From: Blastocatellia bacterium AA13
Lineage (GTDB): Bacteria; Acidobacteriota; Blastocatellia; UBA7656
NCBI GenBank assembly: GCA_003222245.1
Contig: QHVH01000050.1
Location: forward strand, 1 to 42,668
Direction: 5' to 3'
DNA: 42,668 nucleotides
Of the stretch, positions 16,586-25,932 are shown in pieces (position 1 is the first letter of the stretch; each line of letters begins with the position of its first letter). The notes below the pieces were generated by a model. That model made no database searches, had not been told where the DNA came from, and was given only the letters and a program-made list of their open reading frames with translations. The position numbers were made by a program, and so were the translations under genes.

Positions 16586-17767
16586 ATGAGAGAAGCGGTA
16601 ATAGTGAACTCACTCAGGACGGCTGTAGGCAAAGCGCCGCGGGGAGCCTTGAAGGACACAAGGCCCGATGACATGGCGGCGTCGGTCATTCGCGCGTTGA
16701 TTGAAGCGACGCCGGGACTCGACGCCACGATGATCGAAGACGTGATATTGGGCTGCGCGATGCCCGAAGCAGAGCAGGGAATGAACGTAGCACGACAAGC
16801 ATCATGGCTCGCCGGAGTTCCCAAAGAAGCCTCCGCCGTAACGATCAACAGGTTCTGTTCGTCCGGACTGCAGGCAATTGCATTCGCGGCGGAGAGGATA
16901 CGAGCCGGATGGGGTGATTGCATAATAGCCGGGGGAACCGAAACGATGAGTCTCGTCCCGATGGGAGGCCATAAAATCGTTCCCAACCCGACGCTCGTCG
17001 AGACCTGGCCTGATTATTTTTTGAATATGGGATTGACCGCCGAGAACCTCACTCAGAAATACTCAATTTCTCGCGAGGAGGCGGACGCTTTTTCGCTGCG
17101 AAGCCATCAGAAGGCCGTCGATGCTATAAGCTCCGGCAGGTTTAAAAACGAGATAGTCGCCCTGAAAACGGCCGCGGTCGATCTCGATGAGAAAGGCAAG
17201 CGAATTAAGCGGGAGGCGGTGTTTGACACTGACGAAGGGCCCAGGGCTGACACCTCACTCGAAGTGCTTGGGAAGCTCAGGCCGGCTTTTCACGCCAGGG
17301 GCACAGTGACTGCCGGTAACTCGTCTCAAACTTCTGACGGTGCGGCGGCGGCGGTAGTGATGTCGGCGGAACGGGCCGGCGAAATAGGAGCGACGCCGAT
17401 TGCAAAGCTCGTCGCGTTCGCGACAGCCGGCGTCTCGCCGGACTATATGGGGATAGGGCCGGTGGCCGCCGTGCCGAAAGCGCTGAGACTGGCGGGCCTG
17501 AAGCTGGAGCAGATCGATCTCATCGAATTGAATGAAGCCTTCGCGGCGCAGGCGCTTGCGGTGATCAAAGAATTGGGAATGAATCAGGACAAGGTCAATG
17601 TGAATGGCGGCGCGGTCGCTCTGGGGCATCCGCTGGGATGCACAGGCGCGAAACTGACTGCGACCCTGCTGCATGAGATGCGGAGACGCGGGTCTCATTA
17701 CGGCATGGTCACAATGTGCGTAGGCGGCGGGATGGGCGCGGCCGGCATTTTCGAGATGATGAATTAA
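16586..17767 (+). CDS. fadA: Acetyl-CoA acyltransferase (thiolase)
   Basis: A 393-residue thiolase, the usual length for the family. The acyl-accepting cysteine is Cys91 in NRFCSSGLQ. GHPLGCTGAK supplies the active-site histidine near residue 350, and the second cysteine is in CVGGGMG. It cleaves 3-ketoacyl-CoA with CoA, the last step of the cycle. Position directly after the FadN-like gene favours the degradative role over acetoacetyl-CoA synthesis. ATG 16586 is preferred over TTG 16583 because GGAG lies seven bases upstream. The 108-base gap before it holds a small hairpin (CGACGA/TCGTCG near 16480-16497) and no gene. Confidence 0.9.
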   Translation: MREAVIVNSLRTAVGKAPRGALKDTRPDDMAASVIRALIEATPGLDATMIEDVILGCAMPEAEQGMNVARQASWLAGVPKEASAVTINRFCSSGLQAIAFAAERIRAGWGDCIIAGGTETMSLVPMGGHKIVPNPTLVETWPDYFLNMGLTAENLTQKYSISREEADAFSLRSHQKAVDAISSGRFKNEIVALKTAAVDLDEKGKRIKREAVFDTDEGPRADTSLEVLGKLRPAFHARGTVTAGNSSQTSDGAAAAVVMSAERAGEIGATPIAKLVAFATAGVSPDYMGIGPVAAVPKALRLAGLKLEQIDLIELNEAFAAQALAVIKELGMNQDKVNVNGGAVALGHPLGCTGAKLTATLLHEMRRRGSHYGMVTMCVGGGMGAAGIFEMMN

Positions 17768-17813
17768 TGGCTAAACGGGAGCTGATGAAAATTACTAAAG
17801 GGAGAATCCAACG

Positions 17814-19598
17814 ATGACTAGCTACGCTGAGGAGATAAAGGTATTGAAGGGCGGCAGTTTTATCCTCGAGGATCATGATCCGAAGGATGTCTTTACGCCG
17901 GATGATCTGAGCGACGAGCATAGAATGATCAGCCAGACTGCGCGCGAGTTTACCGAAAAAGAAGTCTTGCCGCTTGACGAAGAGATTGAAAAGAAGGATT
18001 ACGCGCTGAGCGTACAGTTGCTTCGAAAAGCAGGTGAACTGGGCCTCTTGGCCATAGATATACCGGAGAAATTCGGCGGCATGGGACTCGATCTCCTCAG
18101 CTCGCTCGTCGCCGCGGAGCAGATGTCGGGACAGGCTTCATTTTCGGGTTCCCTCGGCGCGCATACGACTATCGGCACACTCCCGATCGTTTACTTCGGC
18201 ACCGAAGAGCAGAAAAAGAAATATCTTCCAAAGCTGGCTACGGCTGAGATGGTAGGCGCATATGCGTTGACTGAATCAGGCTCGGGTTCAGACGCTCTCG
18301 GCGCAAAGACTAAAGCCGTTCTTTCAGCGGATGGGACGCACTATCTCCTCAGCGGTCAGAAAATGTGGATCACGAATGCCGGTTTCGGCGATCTGTTCTG
18401 TGTTTTCGCGAAAGTCGATGGCGAGAAATTCACGGCTTTCATTGTTGAGAGAGGTTTTCCAGGTGTTTCGATTGCGCCCGAGGAACATAAGATGGGCTTA
18501 CAGGGCTCATCCACTTGCGCGGTCAATTTGGAAGAGGCGCAGGTGCCCGTCGAAAACGTACTCGGCGAAATCGGAAAGGGTCATAAGATCGCCTTCAACA
18601 TTCTGAACATAGGCAGGCTCAAACTCGGCGTGAGCGCCATAGCAGGCTGCAAGCGGTTAACTTCGATCGCCGTCGAATACGCGAAGCAACGGCATCAGTT
18701 CGGCGTACCGATCTCCTCCTTCGGAATGATCAAACACAAGCTCGCCGAAATGGCCATCCGCGGTTACGTCGGTGAGTGCATGCTCTACCGAACAGTAGGC
18801 GTTATCGAAGAGGCTCTGAAGCTTGTTGATCGCGACACACCAGCGGAGGTGCTAAAAGCAATCGAAGAGTACGCGGTGGAATGCTCTATCATTAAAGTTG
18901 TAGGCAGCGAGTTCCTCGACTATTGCTCCGACGAAGCGGTACAGGTGTTTGGCGGCAACGGCTATTCCAAGGATTATCCCGTCGAGCGGGCCTACAGGGA
19001 CGCGCGAATTAGCCGAATCTATGAAGGTACGAACGAAATCAATCGCCTGATTATTTCCGGCCAACTGCTCCGCCGCGCCGCTAAGGGAGAGCTCGCGCTC
19101 TTTGCCGCCGCAAAGAAGCTAATGGATGAAATCATGTCGCCTTCGATGCCTGCAGAGGCGCCGGAAGGAGTATTCTCGAACGAACGCGCCCAGCTCGAGA
19201 GCGCCAAGAAGATCGTAGTAGCCGTGCTTGGCTTAGCGGCCCAAAAGTATCGCGACAAAGCCCAGGATCAGCAGGAGGTGCTGGCGGCGGCGAGTGACAT
19301 AATAATGGATCTCTACGCGATGGAGAGCGCTCTGCTCCGTACCGAGAAAGCGGTTTCAAACAAGGGCGAAGCGGGCTGCTCGGTCCAGATCGATGCAGCC
19401 AGAACTTTTGCGAGCGATGCCTTCCAGCGAATCGAAGGTCACGCAAAGACGGCCCTCGCGGCAATGACCGAAGGAGACGAATTGCGTACAATGCTAGCGG
19501 TCTTGAGAAGGCTAACAAAGTTCACGCCCTTCGACACAATCGGCGCCCGCCGTCGAATCGCGGAATCGCTGATTGCGGCTGGGCGATACAACGTCTAG
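17814..19598 (+). CDS. fadE: Acyl-CoA dehydrogenase, FadE-like
   Basis: A 594-residue flavoprotein, the same length as Bacillus subtilis FadE as I recall. The dehydrogenase core shows GAYALTESGSGSDALG (FAD/substrate region), MWITNAGFGDLFCVF, and the catalytic-base region RIYEGTNEIN near residue 404. An additional C-terminal domain of about 170 residues is typical of the longer, very-long-chain type. It carries out the first, FAD-dependent oxidation in beta-oxidation. AAGGGAGAA precedes ATG 17814. An electron-transfer flavoprotein is not present in the window. Confidence 0.9.
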   Translation: MTSYAEEIKVLKGGSFILEDHDPKDVFTPDDLSDEHRMISQTAREFTEKEVLPLDEEIEKKDYALSVQLLRKAGELGLLAIDIPEKFGGMGLDLLSSLVAAEQMSGQASFSGSLGAHTTIGTLPIVYFGTEEQKKKYLPKLATAEMVGAYALTESGSGSDALGAKTKAVLSADGTHYLLSGQKMWITNAGFGDLFCVFAKVDGEKFTAFIVERGFPGVSIAPEEHKMGLQGSSTCAVNLEEAQVPVENVLGEIGKGHKIAFNILNIGRLKLGVSAIAGCKRLTSIAVEYAKQRHQFGVPISSFGMIKHKLAEMAIRGYVGECMLYRTVGVIEEALKLVDRDTPAEVLKAIEEYAVECSIIKVVGSEFLDYCSDEAVQVFGGNGYSKDYPVERAYRDARISRIYEGTNEINRLIISGQLLRRAAKGELALFAAAKKLMDEIMSPSMPAEAPEGVFSNERAQLESAKKIVVAVLGLAAQKYRDKAQDQQEVLAAASDIIMDLYAMESALLRTEKAVSNKGEAGCSVQIDAARTFASDAFQRIEGHAKTALAAMTEGDELRTMLAVLRRLTKFTPFDTIGARRRIAESLIAAGRYNV

Positions 19599-19612
19599 TT
19601 AACTGAATCACC

Positions 19613-20557
19613 ATGGTCGTTCATCGAATCAGCGTGCCGACGCCTTTTCCTGTTGGACCGGTCAACGTCTACTTGATCGACGAGGACCCGCTGACTTTAA
19701 TTGATACAGGCCCTCGGACCGATGAGGCGATCAGCGCTCTTCGGGCTGGATTGAGCCGGCTGGGCCGCAAGTTGTCGGACATCAGCCGGGTGATTCTCAC
19801 TCATGCTCACGCCGACCACACGGGGCTTGCCCGGCTCATAATTGAAGAATCAGGCGGAAAGGCTTTTATTCATGCCTGGGATGCACGGGATGTCTATGGC
19901 CCCGATGATTACTCACCTCAACAGCGGCTGCTGGCCTCCGTCGGGGTTCCCGCCGATGTGATCGAGCGCATGCGCGGCGGCTACGAGAAGATTCAGCTCC
20001 TCTCACCTCGATTGACCTCGGTCGAGATTCTTGAAGATGGAGACGAGATAGAGTTCGAGCACGAAAGCCTTGTTGTTGTGCATACTCCGGGTCACACGCC
20101 GGGCTCGATCTGCCTCTATCGGGCCGGCAACCGTATGATGTTCGCGGCGGATACGGTTCTGAAGCACATAACACCAAATCCTGTGCTCAACGCCGACCCC
20201 ATTGATCCGGTAAGGCGCTTTCAATCCCTGGGAGAATACCTCGTGTCCCTCGCACGGATTCGCGGCCTCGCGCCGACGTTGCTGAAGGGCGGTCACGGCG
20301 CGGATGTCACCGAGTATGAGGAATACTTCACGCGACTGCGGCGATTTACCGAGAGTCGGCAATCCAAGCTGCTTGCCCTCATACCTAAAGGAGGGCTGAC
20401 CGCCTGGAGCGCATCCTCACTGCTTTTCCCGAATGCGAACGGCCATAATGAGTTTCTTGCGGTTTCGGAGACCGTCGCGCATCTGGACTACGCGGTCAAC
20501 GAAGGACGGGCGATAATCGAGAAAAACGGAGAGCAGGAGCTGTATCGTGTAGTTTGA
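19613..20557 (+). CDS. Metallo-beta-lactamase-fold hydrolase
   Basis: A 314-residue protein with the zinc motif THAHADHTG (His64, His66, Asp68, His69), HTPGHTPGS and a later GGHGADV. The C-terminal 80 residues look helical and resemble the small C-terminal domain of LACTB2-like or MBL-fold thioesterase-like proteins. The 14-base gap after fadE makes it the last gene of the fad operon, so it may hydrolyse an acyl-CoA or related thioester. That function is inferred from context only; glyoxalase II or RNase-like activity is not excluded. No clear Shine-Dalgarno is visible. Confidence 0.85.
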   Translation: MVVHRISVPTPFPVGPVNVYLIDEDPLTLIDTGPRTDEAISALRAGLSRLGRKLSDISRVILTHAHADHTGLARLIIEESGGKAFIHAWDARDVYGPDDYSPQQRLLASVGVPADVIERMRGGYEKIQLLSPRLTSVEILEDGDEIEFEHESLVVVHTPGHTPGSICLYRAGNRMMFAADTVLKHITPNPVLNADPIDPVRRFQSLGEYLVSLARIRGLAPTLLKGGHGADVTEYEEYFTRLRRFTESRQSKLLALIPKGGLTAWSASSLLFPNANGHNEFLAVSETVAHLDYAVNEGRAIIEKNGEQELYRVV

Positions 20558-20751
20558 TGTGTTCAGCCGTACCGTCTGGATCAGCCTGAGATATCCTCGG
20601 CGCATCGAGAGTAATGCGGAATTACAGAGCGCAATATTTCGCGAATCGAATGCGTGATGTGCTGTTGTGCCGGAGCTTTACACCTCCGAAGTCGTGTGAT
20701 AACTTTCTCCGGTCAAGTAAGGATAATTGAAATAGAGGAGAGTTGAACATA

Positions 20752-21021
20752 GTGGCTTTAGCTAAGGAAGCAAAGATCGAGATTATTGGCGAGTACAAAA
20801 AGCACGCGACTGACACGGGGTCGCCGGAAGTGCAGGTGGCCCTCCTTACCAAGCGGATAAACGACCTTACAGAGCATTTCAAGGGGCATTCGAAGGACAA
20901 TCACTCAAGAAGGGGCTTGCTGAAACTTGTCAGCCAGCGCCGCCGATTGCTGGATTACCTTCGCCATAAAGATGCGAACCGCTACCGCGAAGTCATCAGT
21001 CGTCTGGGTATCAGGAAATAG
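20752..21021 (+). CDS. rpsO: 30S ribosomal protein S15
   Basis: 89 residues from GTG 20752, exactly the usual S15 length. Family hallmarks are [37 protein letters not shown] and [13 protein letters not shown]15 binds 16S rRNA at the central domain junction. GTG 20752 is chosen because AGGAG ends 11 bases upstream and the protein then begins MALAKEAK; a TTG at 20743 would sit too near the Shine-Dalgarno. pnp follows, the conserved bacterial order. The 194-base upstream region carries a weak possible promoter but nothing firm. Confidence 0.96.
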   Translation: MALAKEAKIEIIGEYKKHATDTGSPEVQVALLTKRINDLTEHFKGHSKDNHSRRGLLKLVSQRRRLLDYLRHKDANRYREVISRLGIRK

Positions 21022-21183
21022 AGACCGAGTTTGGTAGAGAACCGGCGGGCTGACATTGAAATCAGGCGGCTCGCGGTTCGGCGGATTGACGGTTCTCGAG
21101 CGCGCTTCTGAATCTGGCTGGTCGACGGATTCTCTTGGAAGCACGCACAAATCAAGTCGGACTCGAAATCAAGTTTGAAAGAT

Positions 21184-21227
21184 GGCCACGGCAGTGTGTC
21201 GGTAAAACGGCAGCACTAGCCGTGGCC
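21184..21227 (+). terminator. rpsO-pnp intergenic terminator or attenuator hairpin
   Basis: Arms GGCCACGGC (21184-21192) and GCCGTGGCC (21219-21227) form a 9-bp stem that can extend through AGTG/CACT. GTCGCGTTTTTGG follows at once, giving a T-run. It lies in the 294-base gap between rpsO and pnp. In E. coli the same gap carries a terminator and an RNase III site that controls pnp, so this may be both rpsO terminator and pnp leader. Confidence 0.7.
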
Positions 21228-21315
21228 GTCGCGTTTTTGGATTCTTCAACACAGCGAAGGGCGCCCCGCAGGGTACGAAGAAGGCGCCGGCGGCGAATAT
21301 AACGAAGGAGAAGCT

Positions 21316-23520
21316 ATGGAGTTAAGGGAAGCGATACAAATTGGAGGAGTGGAGTTTTCAATCGAAACTGGAAAGGTCGCAAAGCAGGCAAACGGATCGG
21401 TGATGGTCCGATACGGAGACACAATCGTTTTAGTGGCGGCTGTCGGAACAAACCCGCGCGAGGGCATAGATTTTTTCCCATTGACAGTCGAGTACCGCGA
21501 ATATGGCTATGCCGCGGGAAGAATTCCCGGAAATTACTTTCGTCGAGAAGGGAGGCCTTCAGAAAAGGAAACGCTCACTTCTCGGCTTATCGACCGGCCG
21601 ATTCGGCCGCTGTTCGAGGAGGGATACAACAGCGAGACGCAAGTCGTGGCGCTGGTACTCTCGGCTGACGAGAGTTATGACCCTGATGTGCTCTCAATAA
21701 CCGGCGCGTCGGCGGCCCTTTACCTGTCCGAAATTCCATTCAACACTCCGATAGCGGGTGTCCGCGTCGGCCTCATAGAAGATAGATTCGTCGTAAATCC
21801 AAGCTACGATCAGGTCAGAGCGTCGCTTCTGAATCTGATTGTCGCGGGTTCCGAAGAAGCCATCGTGATGGTCGAGGCGGGTGCGAAGGATGTGCCCGAA
21901 GACGTGGTCGTCGAGGCATTAATGTTCGGCCACGACGAAGTCAAGAAACTCTGCCGGCTGCAGAAGCAGATGTTTCAGAAGATGAATATTACGAAACGGG
22001 AAGCGATTAAGGCTGAGCACGATCCGCAGTTGGTCAGCGAAATCGAGGCCGCGACATCGGAGGAGCTAAGGGACGCCCTCGACACCGCCAAACAGGGCAA
22101 GCTGGAAAGCTACGCTCTGGTCGGAAAGCTCAAGGAGCGCATTGTTTCCGGATACCCCGAAGACGACCCCGCTAGAAGAAAGATGGCCGGCGAGGTATTC
22201 AACAACCTGAAAGAGAAGTTGTTCAGGGACGATATCCTGAATAGGAAGCATAGACCCGACGGAAGGCGGTTCGGCGAAATCAGGCCCATCTCCGTCGAAG
22301 TAGGCTGGCTGCCGCGCACTCACGGCTCGGCGTTATTCACGAGGGGAGAAACGCAGGCAATTGTGACGGCAACGTTGGGCACGAGCGAAGACATTCAATA
22401 CATGGATGATCTGGAAAAAGGCGAGATTAAGCGTCGCTTTATGCTCAACTACAACTTTCCTCCCTTCTCCGTTGGTGAAACGGGCCGCATCGGCTCACCG
22501 GGCAGGCGTGAGATCGGGCACGGCGCGCTGGCCAGGCGTGCTCTCGAAGTGGTGCTTCCAGCCGAGGAGGACTGGCCCTATATCATGCGGATCGTTTCGG
22601 ATATCACCGAGTCAAACGGCTCGAGCTCGATGGCTTCGATCTGCGGCGGCGCTCTTGCACTGATGGATGCCGGAGTGCCTATAAAGGCTACTGTTGCAGG
22701 CGTGGCAATGGGCCTGGTTATGGAGGGAAACAAGTACGCTATTCTTACCGACATTGCTGGCGCTGAAGATCACTACGGCGATATGGATTTCAAGGTTGCA
22801 GGCACGCGAACCGGGATCACCGCTCTTCAAATGGACATCAAAGTCACTGGGATAAACGCCCAGATTCTCGCGGACGCGCTACAGCAAGCGAGGGTTGGAC
22901 GCCTGTTCATCCTGGACAAGATGGAAGCAGCCCTGGCTGGTCCAAGAGAGAGTATTAGCGCTTATGCACCTAGAATCCTGACGCTTCACATTCCGGTCGA
23001 TAAGATAAGAGATGTAATTGGGCCGGGCGGCAAGGTGATAAGAGGCTTGGTCGAAAGAACAGGCTGTAAGATTGACGTAGAAGATTCCGGCCGCATAAAC
23101 GTTGCTTCATCTAACCTTGCCGCGGCGGAGGAGGCCAAGCGAGCGATCGAGGAAATTACCGCGGTGCCGGAAGTCGGAAAGACATATCTCGGCACCGTGC
23201 GACGACTCGCCGAGTTCGGAGCCTTTGTTGAGATATTGCCGGGCACGGACGGTCTCCTGCACGTCTCAGAGATCGCGGACTACCGCGTTCGAGATGTTCA
23301 TGACGAATTGCACGAAGGGCAACAACTGCTCGTAAAAGTGCTGAATGTTGATCCCTCCGGCAAAATTAGATTGAGCAGGAGGGCGGTGCTGCGTGAGGAG
23401 CGGGGTGAGGCCGACGAGCCTGAGGAGGAGCGGCGAGAGACTGCTTCCCGAGGACCGGGAGGACCAAGACCGGAGGGCAACAGAGACCGCAGGCCTCCGC
23501 GAAGCGGCAATCGTAGATAG
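21316..23520 (+). CDS. pnp: Polyribonucleotide nucleotidyltransferase (PNPase)
   Basis: 734 residues, slightly longer than typical. Domain order: RNase PH domain 1 (about 10-145), helical linker, RNase PH domain 2 (about 310-535) with IMRIVSDITESNGSSSMAS, KH domain with the GxxG loop in VIGPGGKVIRGL near residue 567-578, and S1 domain (about 620-690) with GAFVEILPGTDGLLHVSEI. An Arg/Gly/Glu-rich tail of about 35 residues is unusual. The enzyme degrades RNA 3'-5' phosphorolytically and trims tRNAs. GAAGGAG precedes ATG 21316. A hairpin in the leader suggests processing-based control. Confidence 0.97.
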   Translation: MELREAIQIGGVEFSIETGKVAKQANGSVMVRYGDTIVLVAAVGTNPREGIDFFPLTVEYREYGYAAGRIPGNYFRREGRPSEKETLTSRLIDRPIRPLFEEGYNSETQVVALVLSADESYDPDVLSITGASAALYLSEIPFNTPIAGVRVGLIEDRFVVNPSYDQVRASLLNLIVAGSEEAIVMVEAGAKDVPEDVVVEALMFGHDEVKKLCRLQKQMFQKMNITKREAIKAEHDPQLVSEIEAATSEELRDALDTAKQGKLESYALVGKLKERIVSGYPEDDPARRKMAGEVFNNLKEKLFRDDILNRKHRPDGRRFGEIRPISVEVGWLPRTHGSALFTRGETQAIVTATLGTSEDIQYMDDLEKGEIKRRFMLNYNFPPFSVGETGRIGSPGRREIGHGALARRALEVVLPAEEDWPYIMRIVSDITESNGSSSMASICGGALALMDAGVPIKATVAGVAMGLVMEGNKYAILTDIAGAEDHYGDMDFKVAGTRTGITALQMDIKVTGINAQILADALQQARVGRLFILDKMEAALAGPRESISAYAPRILTLHIPVDKIRDVIGPGGKVIRGLVERTGCKIDVEDSGRINVASSNLAAAEEAKRAIEEITAVPEVGKTYLGTVRRLAEFGAFVEILPGTDGLLHVSEIADYRVRDVHDELHEGQQLLVKVLNVDPSGKIRLSRRAVLREERGEADEPEEERRETASRGPGGPRPEGNRDRRPPRSGNRR

Positions 23521-23536
23521 CTGCTCACGAAAAAAT

Positions 23537-23559
23537 TCGGGGGCCGTTCTGGCCCCCGA
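23537..23559. terminator. Bidirectional terminator between pnp and rpoD
   Basis: A 9-bp perfect stem, TCGGGGGCC (23537-23545) and GGCCCCCGA (23551-23559), with loop GTTCT. It is preceded by AAAAAAT and followed by TTTC, so a U-rich tail exists in both directions. It lies between convergent pnp and rpoD. Confidence 0.85.
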
Positions 23560-23597
23560 TTTCGAAAATCCACGAATTATTTTTCAGAAAAGCCGCT

Positions 23598-25262
23598 TTA
23601 CGAAGCCACAGCCGTGCCATCGAGAAATGCACGCAGGCGCCTGGATCTGGACGGATGCCGTAGCTTTGCGAGCGCCTTTGCTTCGATCTGCCGGATTCGT
23701 TCCCTCGTCACATTGAAGTGCTTGCCGACCTCTTCCAGCGTGCGCTCTTCTCCTGATTGATCCAATCCAAAGCGCATCTTGATTATTTCCTTCTCCCGAG
23801 GCGTCAGCGTCGACAAAACGTCCTCAGTCAACTCCCGCAGGTTATTCGTAATCGCCGCTTCGGCTGGATTGGTCGATCGCCTGTCCTCAATAAAACTGGC
23901 GATCGTCGTCTCGCCATCATCGCCGATCGGTGTTTCCAGCGAAATTGGTTGCTGAGCGATTTTCAGGGCCTTACGAACTTTCCAGGCCGGCATGTCAACT
24001 CGACGGGCCAGCTCGTCGTGAGTCGGCTCACGTCCCAGCTCCTGCACCATCAATCTTTGGGTTCTGAGGATCTTGTTTATTACTTCGACCATATGAACGG
24101 GCACCCTGATAGTGCGCCCCTGATCCGCTATGGCGCGTGTGACAGCCTGGCGAATCCACCACGTTGCGTACGTCGAGAATTTATAACCGCGCCTCCAGTC
24201 GAATTTCTCAACTGCTCGCATCAAGCCGATGTTTCCCTCCTGAATCAGATCCAGGAAGTGCAGGCCTCGATTGATGTAATTCTTAGCGATTGAGATCACA
24301 AGCCGGAGATTGGCTTCGATCATCTCTCGTTTCGCCTGTTCGACCTCGAACTCTGCATATGTAATCGTCTGCAGCGTACGCTTTATGTCCGAGGCTGTTG
24401 CGGTGTAGTGCTTTTCTGTGTCCCGGATGACTTTTCTGGCGGCGCGCTGTTTCCTCTTTAGTTCATCCACGCTCTTCACTCGTTTGGAGTCGAGAGAGCG
24501 TTGAATCCGGTTAAGGCTGCTTTCCGACATTCGAATCGTCCCTGCCACCGATTCGATCGAGCTGATGAAGCGGCGCCGGATTCCCGATGAGAAGGTATAG
24601 CTGCGGACCCTGCGCGACAGCTCGACAAGGAGTCTTGCATACTGCCGACGCATTTTTTTCAGCTTCCGGGATGATCTGGGCTCCGCTTCGATTTTGGCGG
24701 AGAGCTTCATGAGTTTCTCGTGAGATTTGCCTATTTCGTCGAACTCCACGAGCAAGCGCTGGCGAATTTCTTCACGCTTCTCTTCGAGCGCCTCCTCGGC
24801 TTCAGGGTCGGTCGCGATGTCGACGATGTCTTGAGGATTTATTCTTTCGGTTGCAAGATCGGCGGCGATCAGCTCAATTTCTTCGACGGTGATAAAGGAA
24901 CGCGAAAGGGCTTTGTAGATCCTGTGCTGGCCTCGTTCTATTCTCTTTGCAATTCTTATTTCGTCTTCGCGGGTCAAGAGTGGAACGGAGCTCATTTCCC
25001 TGAGGTAGAGCCTCATGGGATCCAGGGACTCATCCTTTCCGGGTTCCAAATCAACGTCTATTTCTTCCGCCGGTTCTTCAGCGACTTCGGGTGTCTCCTC
25101 TTCGTCAACGGCGACATTTTCCCAGAGAGAATCGCTGGCATCTTCGTCTATTTCCGCGACGATACGCTCAATGCCGCCAGCCGGAACAAAATCCTCCTGG
25201 GTCTCGTCAAATGAATCAACCAAAGTATCCTTTTCCATCCCGCGCTTCATTCCACCTTTCAT
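23598..25262 (-). CDS. rpoD: Primary RNA polymerase sigma factor RpoD
   Basis: 554 residues from ATG 25262 (GTG at 25274 would add four). An acidic N-terminal part precedes region 1.2 ([20 protein letters not shown]), a nonconserved insert of roughly 200 residues, region 2 ([20 protein letters not shown] and [17 protein letters not shown]), region 3, and region 4 ([16 protein letters not shown] and [20 protein letters not shown]). These are housekeeping sigma-70 hallmarks; region 2.4 (ATWWIRQ) predicts standard TATAAT recognition, in line with promoters seen in this window. dnaG is not adjacent, unlike in many bacteria. Confidence 0.96.
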   Translation of the reverse strand: MKGGMKRGMEKDTLVDSFDETQEDFVPAGGIERIVAEIDEDASDSLWENVAVDEEETPEVAEEPAEEIDVDLEPGKDESLDPMRLYLREMSSVPLLTREDEIRIAKRIERGQHRIYKALSRSFITVEEIELIAADLATERINPQDIVDIATDPEAEEALEEKREEIRQRLLVEFDEIGKSHEKLMKLSAKIEAEPRSSRKLKKMRRQYARLLVELSRRVRSYTFSSGIRRRFISSIESVAGTIRMSESSLNRIQRSLDSKRVKSVDELKRKQRAARKVIRDTEKHYTATASDIKRTLQTITYAEFEVEQAKREMIEANLRLVISIAKNYINRGLHFLDLIQEGNIGLMRAVEKFDWRRGYKFSTYATWWIRQAVTRAIADQGRTIRVPVHMVEVINKILRTQRLMVQELGREPTHDELARRVDMPAWKVRKALKIAQQPISLETPIGDDGETTIASFIEDRRSTNPAEAAITNNLRELTEDVLSTLTPREKEIIKMRFGLDQSGEERTLEEVGKHFNVTRERIRQIEAKALAKLRHPSRSRRLRAFLDGTAVAS

Positions 25263-25322
25263 TTTTGACACCACCCTATGATTACAAAAGCACCACCGGA
25301 GCTACCTTCGCCTAAGCGATGG

Positions 25323-25351
25323 TTGACATCCTGTAGTGCATCACATAATAT
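25323..25351 (+). promoter_or_regulatory. Promoter of the MarR-amylase pair
   Basis: A perfect TTGACA (25323-25328), 17-base spacer and TAATAT (25346-25351), followed by an AT-rich stretch. TAATAT is mirrored by ATATTA at 25367-25372, a weak inverted repeat that could be an autoregulatory site. It points toward the MarR gene and away from rpoD. Confidence 0.5.
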
Positions 25352-25396
25352 ACGACTCGAAACAACATATTACATGATTTAAAGGCAACTATCTAG

Positions 25397-25924
25397 ATGC
25401 GTTCGTCTGAAAAACAGATGTCTTTGGCTGAGCGATCCAAACCGCAGGATGGCGACATCTATTCGCAGCTCACTTCTGCCCGCAGTTATCTCCGAAAAGT
25501 CGATGATTTCTATGCCCGCGCCGCGGCGGAACACAATACAACGCTTGAACATTATCAGGTTTTGCTGGCCGTTCATTGCCTGAGCGAACATCCCCTCCCG
25601 CTTCGAATTCTGGCGGAGCACTTGGTCCGCGATCGAACCGCGACCGGTCAACTCTGCCGCAGAATGGAGCAGCTCGGTCTGTTGACCCTGACTTATGAAT
25701 CCAATTCCCATAGGCCTCAGTTGCTGGCGTCCTTGAGCGAGCGGGGAGCCGAGGTGCTTCAGACGATCACTCAAGCCGGTTTAGGCAAGCGCGACGACTA
25801 CTTGAGGTCTCTTTCTCCTGATAAACGCTCTTACCTTGCCGAGGCGGTCCGGTTTTCGTGGCTCGAGGGCCTCGAACTGGGCAGCGATCAGTCTCGTCAG
25901 AAAAAGCCCGCCAATCATAGGTAA
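25397..25924 (+). CDS. MarR-family winged-helix regulator
   Basis: A 175-residue protein with the MarR architecture: N-terminal helices (RSYLRKVDDFYARAAAEHNT), then a winged helix containing PLRILAEHLVRDRTATGQLCRRMEQLGLL and a wing with SNSHRPQLLASLSERGAEVL. Such proteins are dimeric repressors or activators that sense small molecules; the ligand is unknown. ATG 25397 has only a distant AAAGG upstream; ATG 25418 is an alternative start. It is 8 bases from the amylase-family gene, which it probably regulates. Confidence 0.75.
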   Translation: MRSSEKQMSLAERSKPQDGDIYSQLTSARSYLRKVDDFYARAAAEHNTTLEHYQVLLAVHCLSEHPLPLRILAEHLVRDRTATGQLCRRMEQLGLLTLTYESNSHRPQLLASLSERGAEVLQTITQAGLGKRDDYLRSLSPDKRSYLAEAVRFSWLEGLELGSDQSRQKKPANHR

Positions 25925-25932
25925 ATTTCCAC

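Noticed and set aside
23757-25214. Two + strand frames opposite rpoD
   Set aside because: They lie across conserved sigma regions and show no features of their own.
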